DNA of 64,000 bases, taken from the NCBI GenBank assembly GCA_029851415.1, contig CM056743.1, forward strand, positions 29,462,405 to 29,526,404, written 5' to 3'. The translations under genes were made by a program, and so were the position numbers. The notes beneath the pieces were generated by a model, which worked only from the letters and a program-made list of their open reading frames with translations, ran no database searches and was not told the DNA's origin. Below, in pieces: positions 36,427-47,300 of the stretch. Origin of the DNA: Eretmocerus hayati. Lineage: Eukaryota > Arthropoda > Insecta > Hymenoptera > Aphelinidae. Each line of letters starts with the position of its first letter. Positions within the stretch are counted from its first letter, which is position 1.

Positions 36427-38393
36427 CTTACAAAAGTGTGTACCCAACTTGCCCCCATTAAGCCTTTTTCTTAATAACTTTGATTTACTTTAACGATTTT
36501 CAACGTGCCTTAGATCATTTTGAAGCTTGTTTAAAGACCTTCAAAATGCACTAAACTACGTCCAATTTGGATCAATTGAAGCCGAACTGTCTCAATTCTA
36601 ACGAAATAAATGATGGAAATCGGCGATAAAGTGTTTTTATCGCCGTGCACGCATATTTGAAGCTTTTCGGTGGTTCGAAACACTATTTCTGACCCATTTT
36701 GACGTGATAAACACGTTCTGAGCGGTAAAAAAAGTCGTACAGCACGCCTTTTCGAGATAATCATATGGGGGCATGTTAGGTACACTCCGATGTTGACATT
36801 CTTGCTTACAAATCGTCTCCGTGTTTTGCACATAAAACAACTCCATATTCAAATTTTGCAATTTTGGAAAATTGATTTTGAAGGTCTTGAAACAAGGAAT
36901 TGAATGCGCTAAGGTACGTTAAGATTGGTTGAACTCAAAAAATTTGGCACTAGTTTTACTGAAGGCGATTCCCTCGGTGCTTTCTTAGCTAAGCAATCAC
37001 GAAAAATAGAAAAATCACTTTAGATTTTCTGGAGAATGCAGAAATGATTCGGGGTCGATGCAAACTACTTAGTTTCTCATATTTTAACATAAAAAACGTA
37101 AAAAAAAATTTGCCGGGAGGCCTAGGTGTGCCAATTCCCGAGATCGGCATATGGGGGCAAGTTGGGTACAGAGGCAAGTTGGGTACACTTACCTTATTAG
37201 AATTCTCTTTGATCAAATAAATGGGAATTCTGTGGACGTTTGTTAAGTAGATTTCAAAATATTAGTGATACGGAAAGGAGGACCAATTCACAACTTGGGG
37301 TGGGGAAACTATCCATCCCTGATCCTTTTTACAAAAAAATTGTTTTAAATTTCAAAAATTATCATGCAGTGTTCTCTTGAATTATTCCAAAAGTCCAGAA
37401 ATCATTCTCATCATTGAAATCCAATAGTAGAACTCACCAGCAAGAACATCATGACTCCCTAATGTACGCTTCCATGACATCGTAATTCTCCTGTAAGGTT
37501 ACGATCGTATTACGACCATACATCGTAAATTATGGTCGTTTTACGATCATAATTCTGGATAACTTTCTCACACAGATGGTGGTCGGTAGAATTGAGATAT
37601 TTTGTAAGTGTACCATAGTTGCCCTATCGGGGTCTAACTTTGGTACACTTCTTCAACTCCTAATAGCTCCAGCTCAGACACATCAAATAGATCTTTGTAG
37701 CCCATCAATCGAAAGCTGAGACTGTAAGCTTTAGATTGACTACTAATAGAAGTGGTTTTGCCAATGTATGTTGGAATGCCGAGCCAAACAAAATGAAAAG
37801 CACCGAAAACGTACCAAAATTACCCAATTTGACGGTGCGGAAAATACTTCAAGGCCATCTGCTTCTTGATACGATCGAAACTTCGTTCTTTCCAAAACTT
37901 TTCATCTCACGACGAACCGATTCTTTCTCTATGACCTATAGTATATTATGCCCCGATGCGAGTTTAGGCTGTTTTGGAGAATGGGAATCAATTTCCCCCG
38001 AGTGTAACGTTAGGAGAAGATTTCCAGTGCCCCGAAACGGCCCGACGAGCGAGCCTCAACTTTGTTCTTCGCGATAACTTTGTTGGACGCCGGCGAAATT
38101 TTTGGCACTCGACGCATGATATACTATTTCACACGACCGTACGTAGAGCACTTGCTTTGCGTACGGCAGATCTTATTTCTCGCACACCCCCCGCATGAGA
38201 AAGACTGCCCACCAGAGTATCTAGGCGCTTTCACAAGATCTGCATTCGTAAACGTAAACTACCTACCAAATTTCGGATGCACATATTTTCCCGTATACCT
38301 TTTTGGTTCGAAAGTACCTTCTGATGTGAGGGGCCGTTTTTGCGTAGTTATGAGTGAGTACTGAATATAGGTGCTATCGAGATTATAGTCTTT

Positions 38394-38611
38394 ATACGTC
38401 CATACGTAGAAACAGCGTGTCCTCGGAAGAGACCTACGCGAGGAGACCTGGAAACAAGCTGTTTCTGCGTACAGACGTATAAAACTGCATACGCGTCTCG
38501 TGCGGAAACATTTTTCCTTCGGGAAAATCAAGCTGGGCGGTGCCATCGCCCACGTCCAGCTTGGTTTCCCGAAGGAAAAGATGTTTCCAGCACTCGACGC
38601 GTAATGTACTA
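38394..38611. mobile_element. 218-bp insertion in the left arm of element F
   Basis: The right arm of F reads continuously (complement AGTCTTTCTAACT) where the left arm is opened after AGTCTTT and resumes at TTCTAACTC. The inserted piece includes an inner hairpin (CCTTCGGGAAAATCAAGCTGG near 38517, mirrored by CCAGCTTGGTTTCCCGAAGG to 38577). The words 'gcactcgacgc(g/a)t' and 'tgtactatt' at its right end also occur at about 38105-38132. Confidence 0.65.
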
Positions 38612-39064
38612 TTCTAACTCTGATCTGTCGGCTGACCTGTTGGTCTCCGTAACGTGGGCACCCGGGATTTCAAAAAAATTATTTGGAAAAAATATTACCT
38701 AATTGTGCGTCTTGAGCACGTTCAAGAACCGTTTGAAGATTGATTGTGGATGAAAAAAGAATTTTTCGGGTGTTGGAAAATTTGATCAATTTTTTTCTTG
38801 ACTACCGTCCAGCTGCAAATGATGCGTTTGATGGGACCGCTAAAGTCGAATTCTTAACCAACACCTGTGGAGCTTAAGAAGTTGTTCGCGTCCGCAAGTT
38901 GTATTATCATTATATTTTGAATTGCAGAGGATTAATCTTCTTTTCCCTTGAAGGGGATTGGTTGTGTTCGTGATGAGAGATTTTTGTCAAGTTTTTCAAT
39001 TCAAATCCGGCAAAAATTAGGCAATAAAAATCTTATTAGCTCACTGCAGGTTTCAGTAGCGAGT

Positions 39065-39360
39065 TTTTCCAAGAGATTGTACAGTGTAACTAGCCGAAAC
39101 TACCTACCAAGTTCACTCGTGGTGGAGTACCCACCAAACGGAACTTAGCTAAGTAGGCGGTTTCAGTTGGCATCTCGCGATGGGTAGTCTGAAGGGGCAG
39201 CCTCAGATTGTACCTAGCTAAAACTACCAACCAAGTTTACCCATGGTAAAGCATGTGGTAAAGTACCCACCGAACGGAACTTAGGTAGGTAGTTTGGACA
39301 GCGGTCAGTCGGCATGTCCCGATGGGTACTCTGAATCAAGGGGGCAGATTTAGATTGTAC
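39065..39360. repeat. Tandem duplication, unit about 145-150 bp
   Basis: Two diverged direct copies, 39065-39210 and 39211-39360. Each has 'gta(c)ctagc(c/t)(a)aaactacc(t/a)accaag', 'gtacccacc(a/g)aacggaactta', 'gtcggcat' or 'ttggcat', and 'cgatgggta(g/c)tctgaa'. It is inside element F and is not coding. Confidence 0.75.
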
Positions 39361-39474
39361 CACTTGAAATTATTGCTGCATGCCCCGACGTCAGATTGCC
39401 AGACTGTTCTTCGCCGTCGTCGACGAAATCACCTTCTACTTCATTGCCGGTACCGTACGTACGGACTGACGGAC

Positions 39475-39640
39475 TCGCCGTCGACGTCACTGATGTACCC
39501 GTCGTCGACATCGCTGACGTATTCATCGTCGAAGTCTCTGACGTACTCGTCGTCGACGCCACTGACGGATTCATTGTCGACATCGCTGACGTACGGACTG
39601 ACGGACACACCGCCAACGCCACCTGACGAACTCATCATAG
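39475..39640. repeat. 24-bp coding-like minisatellite
   Basis: Units resemble GACATCGCTGACGTACTCGT plus 4 bp and repeat about six times with drift. All three forward frames and two reverse frames stay open because the unit is a multiple of three. The reading frames it creates are repeat artefacts, not evidence of a gene. Confidence 0.8.
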
Positions 39641-39911
39641 ACGTTGGCCACAGAATGCCACTCGACGTCGCTGACGGTGTAAATTCATCCTTGTCGACGT
39701 CGTTATCGTGGGCAGAGTCTTTGCCAACGTCGAATCTAGAACAAAATCACCCCAACAAGTCAGCCGACAGATCACAGTTAGAAAGACTATAATCCCGATA
39801 GCGATTATATTTAGTACCCACTCATACCTACTCAAAAACGCTCCCTCACATCAGGAGGTACTTTCGAAACAATGAGGTATACGGAAAAATATATGCATCC
39901 GAAATTTGGTA

Positions 39912-40764
39912 CCGTCAAATAGGGTTACTTTGGTATAGTGGGTGCAACTTTGGTACACCCCTGGAAAATGACTTTCAGAGATGCATTCGCCAAGGTAAAT
40001 GATTCTATCGCTCTGAAACCTATTCTCCCCTCTTGATAGACACATAAACAATGTGTTGAGCTACCGTAGATCCCACGTGGACGATTCTAGACTAGAATTT
40101 CTAGTTGTTTATTGAAACTTTTCCCGGAAAAGCTAATTTAGCACCGATACGCGACTGGTCCAGTTAGTCTACCTGGCAAGAACTGCTCTGGAATGGACTA
40201 CGAGTGAATAACGGTACATTTCGACCACATATATCACCATATTGAAGAAACTATCTTTACATCGGGTTATTCACAGCTTTTGGAACTTTAACGAACGAAA
40301 AATTGGAAAAAACCATAAAATATCGTACCAAAGTTACCCCACTCTAGGTAAGAAGCAAGAGGATAGGGTAACTCCAGTTGACCTTCCTTATAACAACTTC
40401 TTTTCAACTCATTTTGAGTCGAGTGATGGTCTATGAGGTTTTAAAATGTTATAAACAGCTTAAAATGAAAGTTCTGAACGATTAAAATTAGTTGACTCGC
40501 ATGGTGGTGGGTAGAATTGAAATATTTTGTAAGTGTACCAAAGTTTCCCCATCGGGTTCTAACTTTGGTACACGTACAAAACTGCTAGTAGCTCCAGCTT
40601 AGACACATCAAATTGAACTCTATAGCTCATTAATCGAAACCTCAGACTGTAGTAAGCTTTCGATTGACCACTAATTGAGGTGGGTGTTGTCACTGTATGA
40701 TGGAATGCCGAGCCGAACAAAATGAAAAGTAACAAAATTGTACCCAAATTACCCTATTTGACGG
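39912..40764. mobile_element. Element A': intact TACCGTCAAAT-family MITE (853 bp)
   Basis: Ends CCGTCAAATAGGGTTAC and TACCCTATTTGACGG, with TA on each side (39910-39911 and 40765-40766). The opposite arm of element F has the empty site ACTACC-TA-CCAAATTT with one TA, which confirms TA duplication on insertion. It is collinear with split element A. Confidence 0.92.
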
Positions 40765-40951
40765 TAGGTAGTTCACGTGTACGAGTATGTACCTAGGTAG
40801 TTTGAGTGGGTACCTACCTTGTGAAAGCGACTAGTTACTCTGGTGCCAGTCGTGCGAAAAACGTATTTCGACACTCGGGCGTGAAGTTTTCTGCTTTACT
40901 CGTGATAATTTCGACCTTTGCCAAGGCTTGGGCCGAAAATGTACCGAGAGT

Positions 40952-41233
40952 GCGCGAGTTTGGTGAACGACAGACAAAGCGCTACGACACGATTTTCCCA
41001 CCACAGCACGACGCGCTATAGCACGCCACGACCCAAAATTCATCACAGTAAACGCAACCATCGATGGATTGGGATTATTGTTACAGTATCAGTCATGGAT
41101 TATGAGAATGAATCAAATCCATCAGTACTTGGGTTCGCTGGAATAAATTTTGAATCGTGGCGTGCGATAGCGCGTTGTAGCGTGACGGAAAATTTGTGTC
41201 GTAGCGCTTCGTCTGTCATCACTCTTTCGCCGT
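40952..41233. mobile_element. Foldback MITE just upstream of NPRL2
   Basis: GACAGACAAAGCGCTACGAC (40969 on) mirrors GTCGTAGCGCTTCGTCTGTC (to 41217). Pairing continues with 'gcgctatagcacgccacga', 'caaaattcatcacag' and 'catcgatggatt'. The arms are about 115-120 bp. It ends about 80 bp before the NPRL2 start codon, so it is likely in the promoter or 5'UTR. Confidence 0.85.
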
Positions 41234-41314
41234 TCCGTCGCGTGGAGAAGGTCCGCTACTCATAATGTCTACAAAAAATCCATTTATAATCATTTTCCAT
41301 GTTTTAAAGATCAC

Positions 41315-43708
41315 ATGGCTTTCACCACCGTTAAAACAGAAGATACAGGTCAAGAAGGGCCTATTCGATGCATATTTTTCTCAGAATTCCATCCGACAGC
41401 GGGCCCGAAAATCACTTGTCAGGTTAGTTTCGATTCTTTCACGTTAATTCTAAAAAGTTCAAATCTTGATAATTCAACAACACGTCAATCAGTTATCCTA
41501 AAATCAATCATAATGTTACCTTTGAATTTTGATGAACTCAAAAACTGATGACCAAAAACTAAAAATGTGACCCACGCTGAAATTTCGTTTTTTCAGGTTC
41601 CAGATAATTTCATAACCAAAGACATCTTTGACAATGTCAGTGTCTACATCATTCCAAAAGCTCAACTTCAGCGGAGTACTATAACAGTGTGAGTAAACTG
41701 AATGATATGGAATATTCTATGATATTCCTAGATATTCTTCAATATTCCAAATGGCTATAAACGTCAATAAGTTACATCAGGTTTGTTGAGTTTGTTGGTA
41801 AACAATACTTCAGGCTTACTAGTAAACACCACAGAACACCTTCTACGGAGACTATGGAGTACTTAAACGTATATGGAACACGATTTGACACGACCCATCA
41901 TTCCCATTGGTACCCTCCACCCACATCAGTCGCACGTTTTGGTCAGTTTTGGTAGTCCGTGGTGCTTCAAGGGTTATTAACTGTCTGTTCCATACCACGT
42001 GGTCGCGATGCTCGAATATTTACGCGAGCCCTTTATGATTATTTTCTTTCTCCTCTTCATCGTCTGTTCTCATTTTTTCCCGGATATTTTTAGTGAACTA
42101 TTGTTTTAGCACTCTGAAAGACTACAAGATACTCGGCTTCCCTGTTAAAATTGATAACAAGAAGTATGCAAGGAACGCATTCTACTTCAACCTCTGCTTT
42201 GTCTGTGATGCTGAGGCGAGAACAGTTCATTATGAACCGGTTGTGAAGAAGATGTCCGATTTTTTGGTATTGAATCCTCATATATTCCGTATCTCGGCCT
42301 TTTCACTTCTCAGCATGAGTTCATCAATAGTATATTTCCGTACTGAGCGCGGTAGCCCAGTTTGGGCACTAGGACAGTTTGTCTGTCGAGCGAAGCGAGA
42401 CAGACATGTCCTCCAGTGCCCAAAATGGGCTTGCAAGCGAAGTGCGGATATATTTTTTCATTACGAGAACCCTAAAATCCTATTTAAACGCGTCATTTTT
42501 AGATTAGAGTGATGAAAATTTTTTTCTTCAATATCAGATGGCTTTGGAGATAGAAAACTGCTTTTTATCAGCCTCAGATGATAAGACAAGACTTTCTGAG
42601 GTTCTTAGACAAGTTATGCACGATTTGAATTTGCACAAAATGTGTACACTGACAGGTGAGGTTTTGCTGTTCTTCCACACAAGTGTACAGTGTCTCGGGG
42701 ATTAATTCTATTATTCAATACCCCAGAAGGTACAATGACATCTCACTTGAAAGTTGTAAGACTCGCTCCAGAACCAAAACCAGTTCTTGATCATCAAGTT
42801 CCAATATTTTTGGAAGCTAGAGAGACATTCCAGAGCGATCAATGGGACCTGACTACACAACAAGTTTTACCATACATTGATGGCTTCAATCATGTTGCGC
42901 GTATTGCAGCAGAAGCAGATGTAGATAATAATCTTGTAAAAAGTTGTGTACAGAATCTTGTGTAAGTACATCCGTCATTTCAACTCAATGCCAGTTGACG
43001 CCATATATTCATTTATGGATACTTCTCAATCCCAGATATTATGGAATAGTTACGCTTATACCCATATTTCAATACAGCAATGTCTATGCTACGACACCAA
43101 AGCTCAAAGAGCTTGCGGAAAACCAAAGCTTACAGGAGAAATGCATAGACTATACGTCGAAATCACGTGAGTATCACTCTAACCACGACTGAATGAATAC
43201 TCTCACTTTTGAATGAGTATTCGATGAATAGATATTTCCACGTCAATTTGCATTAACGTCCACATCAATATATTTTCATATCAATCATCAGCTAGACAGC
43301 TGGCATTCTTGAGAGACATTTATAGAATGTATGCCTCGATGACACATGGAAGTAGTATGAGAGACTTATGTCAAAGACTGAATCCTCAAAATTTGAGAAT
43401 TAATGAGAGGAAACTGGTGCAATTTGGACTGATTGAGGGGCTTATTAGAAGGGTATACAAGGTATAAAATATCATACTTATGATAATTTGAGCTCTTTTA
43501 ACGGAGTGAAATTGAACATGAACGTGGATTTCAGTATCCTATTTTACTTCCTGGTGGTTCAAGCGAAGAAAACCGAAGCAGCAGTACGTATAAGTATTTT
43601 ACCGGATCTTACAGTCTGGATGAGATTTGTTGCACGACTGGTCAATCTGCCGCTCAGATCGAGGAGATCGTTGAGCGCGACCCGAACGTTGTCATGCTAT
43701 GGAAATAA
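41315..43708 (+). CDS. Nprl2: NPRL2, GATOR1 complex subunit
   Basis: Eight exons: 41315-41422, 41597-41688, 42110-42266, 42538-42655, 42727-42961, 43036-43166, 43292-43461 and 43535-43708. All have GT-AG introns and consistent phases, giving 394 aa (human protein 380). Diagnostic segments are [20 protein letters not shown] in exons 1-2, FNLCFVCDAEARTVHYEP, QWDLTTQQVLPYIDGFNHV, EADVDNNLVKSCVQNLVYYG, QYSNVY, NERKLVQFGLIEGLIRRVYK, and the C-terminal SLDEICCTTG. NPRL2 forms GATOR1 with DEPDC5 and NPRL3 on lysosomes. GATOR1 acts as the GAP for Rag GTPases and restrains mTORC1 when amino acids are scarce; in family structures NPRL2 provides the catalytic arginine in its N-terminal longin domain. 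The start is the only upstream ATG in frame; about 15 residues precede the conserved block. It is convergent with CFAP45, with its stop codon 604 bp from CFAP45's. No breaks were seen. Confidence 0.97.
42355..42430. repeat. Near-perfect hairpin in NPRL2 intron 3
   Basis: GCCCAGTTTGGGCACTAGGA (42355 on) pairs with the complement in TCCTCCAGTGCCCAAAATGGGC (to 42430). Inside is a second stem, GTCTGTC / GACAGAC (42381-42387 and 42399-42405), around GAGCGAAGCGA. Such GAGCGAAGCGAG stems occur in many arthropod non-coding elements. Probably a miniature element remnant. Confidence 0.75.
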
Positions 43709-43763
43709 GATAAATCCATGTGCCTACAGAAATGAATTCGGAGAGGTGAGTTACCTTCAGCAT

Positions 43764-44280
43764 TTAACCTCTTCCCGCATTTGTCCACAAATGTGGACAC
43801 ATCTTTGAATCGGGTTCCTTTGATTATCTTTGACTTCGGAGGAAAAATACATCATGCATCATCTTTCTTGGCCCGAGAAGGAGGAGGTTCCATGATTCTG
43901 GTAAACATAGTCTCATCATTAGTTATTCATCATAGCTAATGATTATGATGAACCATCTCACTTGGTCATGCACTTTGAAATGATTCATCTTTTGATTGTT
44001 ATAATTCACTTAATTTTGATGATAGGAAAAGATACTTGTAGCGTCGTGTTCCTTGATCTGAATAGACGATTTGTCATAAACTTCATCGTTGTATTCTCAT
44101 TGCTAGTGCCTGATTCGTGTTTGACCTTGAAAAGTTCATGCTACCATAACTATCATATGGCATGACTTTATCATATCATGTTTGGGCTCAAAATAATTCT
44201 TTCGACCCCCACTAGATAATCTAGTAGGAAAAAAAGTCCTGGGAGTACAGGAAGTAGCGGTGCGTGCACGAAGAGGTTAA
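43764..44280. mobile_element. TTAA-flanked piggyBac-like MITE between convergent genes
   Basis: TTAA at 43764-43767 is followed by CCTCTTCCCGCA, and TGCACGAAGAGG precedes TTAA at 44277-44280. TTAA duplication with a CCT-starting inverted end is the piggyBac pattern. It fills 517 of the 604 bp between the NPRL2 stop (43708) and the CFAP45 stop (44313). It carries a small stem GTCCACAAATGTGGAC (43790-43805) and no transposase frame. Confidence 0.75.
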
Positions 44281-44312
44281 TGGAAAAATAAAGTTCTAAT
44301 TTTTTTCTCGAT

Positions 44313-47300
44313 CTATTTGATGCGCTCAATCAGCCTTTGCACTTCTTTTATATACATATCTGGTACCCTGTTCTCCCTCATCTCCGTACATTTGCGTTCC
44401 ATAGCTTCTCGTAGTTGTCGGTTACGCATTGCCGCTTCTGCCCGGATTGCCAAGCCCTCTTCAAAGTTCCTTTGTCGCAATGTGATCTTATCTTTCTCTT
44501 TCTCTTTGACCTGTAACACATTAACAATCAAAGTACAAATCCATCCTCCATCCATGCTCAAAGCACACAGTCAGCCAGAAATATCACCTGTCGAAGAATT
44601 TCGCTTCTATGCTTGAGAACCTCACGTTTCTTCTTCTCGCGTTGCTTTTCTTCCCGGCACAAAGCTTCCCTCTGCAGCGCGAGAATTTTTTCAAATTCAC
44701 GCTTTTCACGTTCCATCTCCTTAGCTTGTAATTGTATCTTCCCCTCAATTTGCTTCTGCCTGGAGTCACGCAACTTCTTGAGATCTTCAATTCTCTTCAA
44801 AGCTTCCTCTTTTTCACGACGACGCCATTCACGTTCCACTTCTTCAGTCACCCTTGATGCGTTCAACTCGTCTATCTGAGCCTGTTGATCCAATTTAAGG
44901 TAAGTGTGCCTAATATGCCCCCATTCCCTAATATGCCCCTACTCAAGTTCTCACATGCACGAACCCGCAGACCTTGCCGCGCATTTTTTTATGTTTGTTA
45001 TGTTACAATATGGGAAAATCAACGTTTTAGACCGACCCTGAATGGCACGCGCATTTCTTAAAACGGAAAAAGTGGTTTTGGTACTTTCGACTTCTTTTTT
45101 GTTAAAAAACTATGCCGAACAAAACTGGTGCACCCAATCTCAACGTTTCTTAACTCATTTTCTTTGTTTTTATTTCAACTTTAAGATGCTTTTTTCAAAA
45201 TTGCAAAATTCGATTTCTAGCCGATTCTACACTCACATTACTAAAAAAAAGTGCAGTGTCCCTAATATGCCCCCACCCCTTTTTCCGCATATAGAGAGCT
45301 TTGCGCAATGCCGCAAGTACTTTTAGCACTTTTTTATCGAGATAACATTAGTATTAGGTGTATTTAGCTATATCTAACAGCATAGAGCCTTTCAAACGCA
45401 CCAGATCTCGCAAAATATGCTAAATCGATTTTTATGTTGATTTTGAGGTTATGTGCACTCTAAATCATCAAGAATACCTTGAAATATGAATATTTGTCCA
45501 TTCAATACGTGACCGTCATGCGCCGGAACCGATATCGCTTTCCCAGAGCTTCAGAAGCGCGAAATGTCTATGGGGGCATATTAGGAACACATTGTCAAAA
45601 ACTCACAAAAAATCTTTTCCCACAAAAATCAAGATAGCTCGGCTCTAATTCCTCGAAATCAAACGTACTTTAGCTCATATTGAAGGTCTTAAAATTATCT
45701 TCAAAACGAGCTAAGATACGTTGAATAATATTGAGATGAACCAAAACTTATGAGCAAAACAAAAGTAGTGAGGGCATATTAGGCACACTTACCTTACTAT
45801 AGAATTCATCTTACCTAGTTTTTTTACAGTACCGTTCGAAAGTTCTCGATGGGTGATTCCCCAAGTACCCTGACTTGCAACAGCGATAAGTCGAGTTTTA
45901 TGCGTCGTAAGGGAATTTTTAAGCAAGCATCTTGAAAAGCAGAAAAAATACTAACTTTGAGTGGGTTTGGATGATTTTTACTGAATATTCTTGAAGGTCT
46001 TACACGCTGATGAAAAAATAGAAAATCTAAAAAATTTTTATCTCCATTGAGACACCTACAGTTTTAATGCGAATGAAGATACGGAAATTCTGGAAAAAGC
46101 ATCTTATAGAGCGGAAAAAATACTATGTGTAGTCAATTTTTGGTTATTTTCCGCGTAGCGCGTGTGAGAACGTATGAGCTGTCTAGTTAACCAGAATGAA
46201 TGTTTATCACCGGAAATAGCATAGAAAACTGTGAAAAACCATGATTTCCGAGAATTTAGACAGCTTGGACGTCTTCATTCACGGAACGTAAGAATAATCA
46301 AAAAATAGCTACACATGTCATTTTTTCCGCTTTATAAGATGCTTTTTCAAAATTTCCGTATGTTCATTCGCATTGAAACTGCAAGTGTCTCAATGGAAGG
46401 AGATTTTTAGATTTTCTACTTTTTCATCAGCGTGTAGGACCTTCGAAAATATTCGATAAAAATTATTCAAACCCAGTAAAAGTTAGTATTTTATTTGCTC
46501 TTTAAGATGCTTTCTTCGACATTTTTGAACGACGCATAGAACTCGACTTATCGCTGTTGCAAGTCAGGGTACTTGAGGGATCACCCATCGAGAACTTTTG
46601 AACGGTATTTCTAGAGAACATTTTCAACATTTTCGAATTGTCTATGTATGGAAGATCGAATGATTCCATCAGAATTTTGATAAATCGATCACAACAAAGG
46701 CGAGAAAAACAATCGAGTCTGTTATTTCCACTACTTACTCATTTTTTAGTTAGCTACCTATCGTCTCGCGGGAACATACTGCTTGTTGAAAATTGAATTA
46801 ATAATTACGAAGCCCCCAAAGTATTTCTTTTAAGTGTTTGGTTCGAATTATCGATTTGTAAAATTTTGATTCGAATGTTCTTCATGTCCATAAGAACAGA
46901 GGTGGACAAAGTGACAGCTCGCGCTATTCATTTCTATCGCTAATTAAATATGTGAGCAGATTCTTTTAAGAGATCGTAAATAGAAAATGTTGTCTGTCCT
47001 TGTCTCGATACTGTAACTTGAGCGTTTGCGAGAAAATTATCTGCTTTTTCTCCGTGAATATTACCAACTAGCGAGGGATCATTAACTACCTGCACGTCCT
47101 GAGATTGCATTGCTTGTTCAGCAATCCTCTTCATTTCACGCTCCTTTCGTTGTTTTTCAAGCTCCTGCTCCTCTAAAATCCTGGCGTCTCTCTCGGCCTT
47201 TTGACGATGATATGCTTGAATCCTTTCGGTGAAATAATGGATATATTCTTTTATCTTGATTCATTTCGAAATAATATTGTCTTTCTTTCATGATAAAATC

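Larger units (their letters stand above)
34084..37194. mobile_element. Element C: AGGTAAGTGTACCC-family MITE within B
   Basis: Ends AGGTAAGTGTACCCAACTTG and its reverse complement (to 37194), with TA on each side (34082-34083 and 37195-37196). Relatives are at 44898-45794 and 54880-55810. Near the left end a segment with 'acccaacttgcccncattaagcc' is present twice (34093 and 36434). Element D lies between the two, and the copy at 54880 shows the same doubled structure without D. Confidence 0.85.
32777..37575. mobile_element. Element B: about 4.8-kb insertion within element A
   Basis: It begins CCCTGTGAGAAAGTTTACC and ends AACTTTCTCACACAG, which reads CTGTGTGAGAAAGTT in reverse, giving a short terminal inverted repeat. 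The intact sibling of A reads 'cgcatgg' across the site, whereas here 'cgcAT' precedes B and 'ATgg' follows, so AT appears duplicated. Sub-terminal 'ttacgatcgtaat' words also mirror each other. Beyond the nested element C it holds about 1.7 kb of unassigned sequence with no supported gene. Confidence 0.7.
32200..37835. mobile_element. Element A: TACCGTCAAAT-family MITE, split by insertion
   Basis: Ends CCGTCAAATTGGGTAAC (32200 on) and TTACCCAATTTGACGG (to 37835). TA precedes the left end; the right flank has decayed to TG. The two halves (32200-32776 and 37576-37835) are collinear with the uninterrupted sibling at 39912-40764, including 'tgaatgattctatcgctctgaaacc' on the left and 'aattga(g/a)atattttgtaagtgtacca' on the right. 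The break is filled by element B. Confidence 0.88.
38210..40846. mobile_element. Element F: long foldback with insertions in both arms
   Basis: The left arm (38210-38393 plus 38612-38640) and the right arm (39750-39911 plus 40765-40846) are reverse complements: 'ccagagta', 'cgctttcacaag', 'aactacctaccaaatttcggatgc', 'tttcgaaagtacct(t/c)ctgatgtgaggg' and 'ctgatctgtcggctgac'. The right arm is interrupted by the MITE at 39912-40764 and the left arm by about 218 bp at 38394-38611. The interior holds a tandem duplication and a 24-bp minisatellite. Confidence 0.75.

Noticed and set aside
39322..39792. 156-codon Ser/Thr-rich open frame and its overlapping frames
   Set aside because: Produced by the 24-bp minisatellite; several frames are open at once.
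44584..44879. Overlapping frames on both strands across CFAP45 exon 6 and similarly at 47976-48303
   Set aside because: Shadows of a lysine/glutamate-rich coiled-coil exon; only the CFAP45 frame matches a family.
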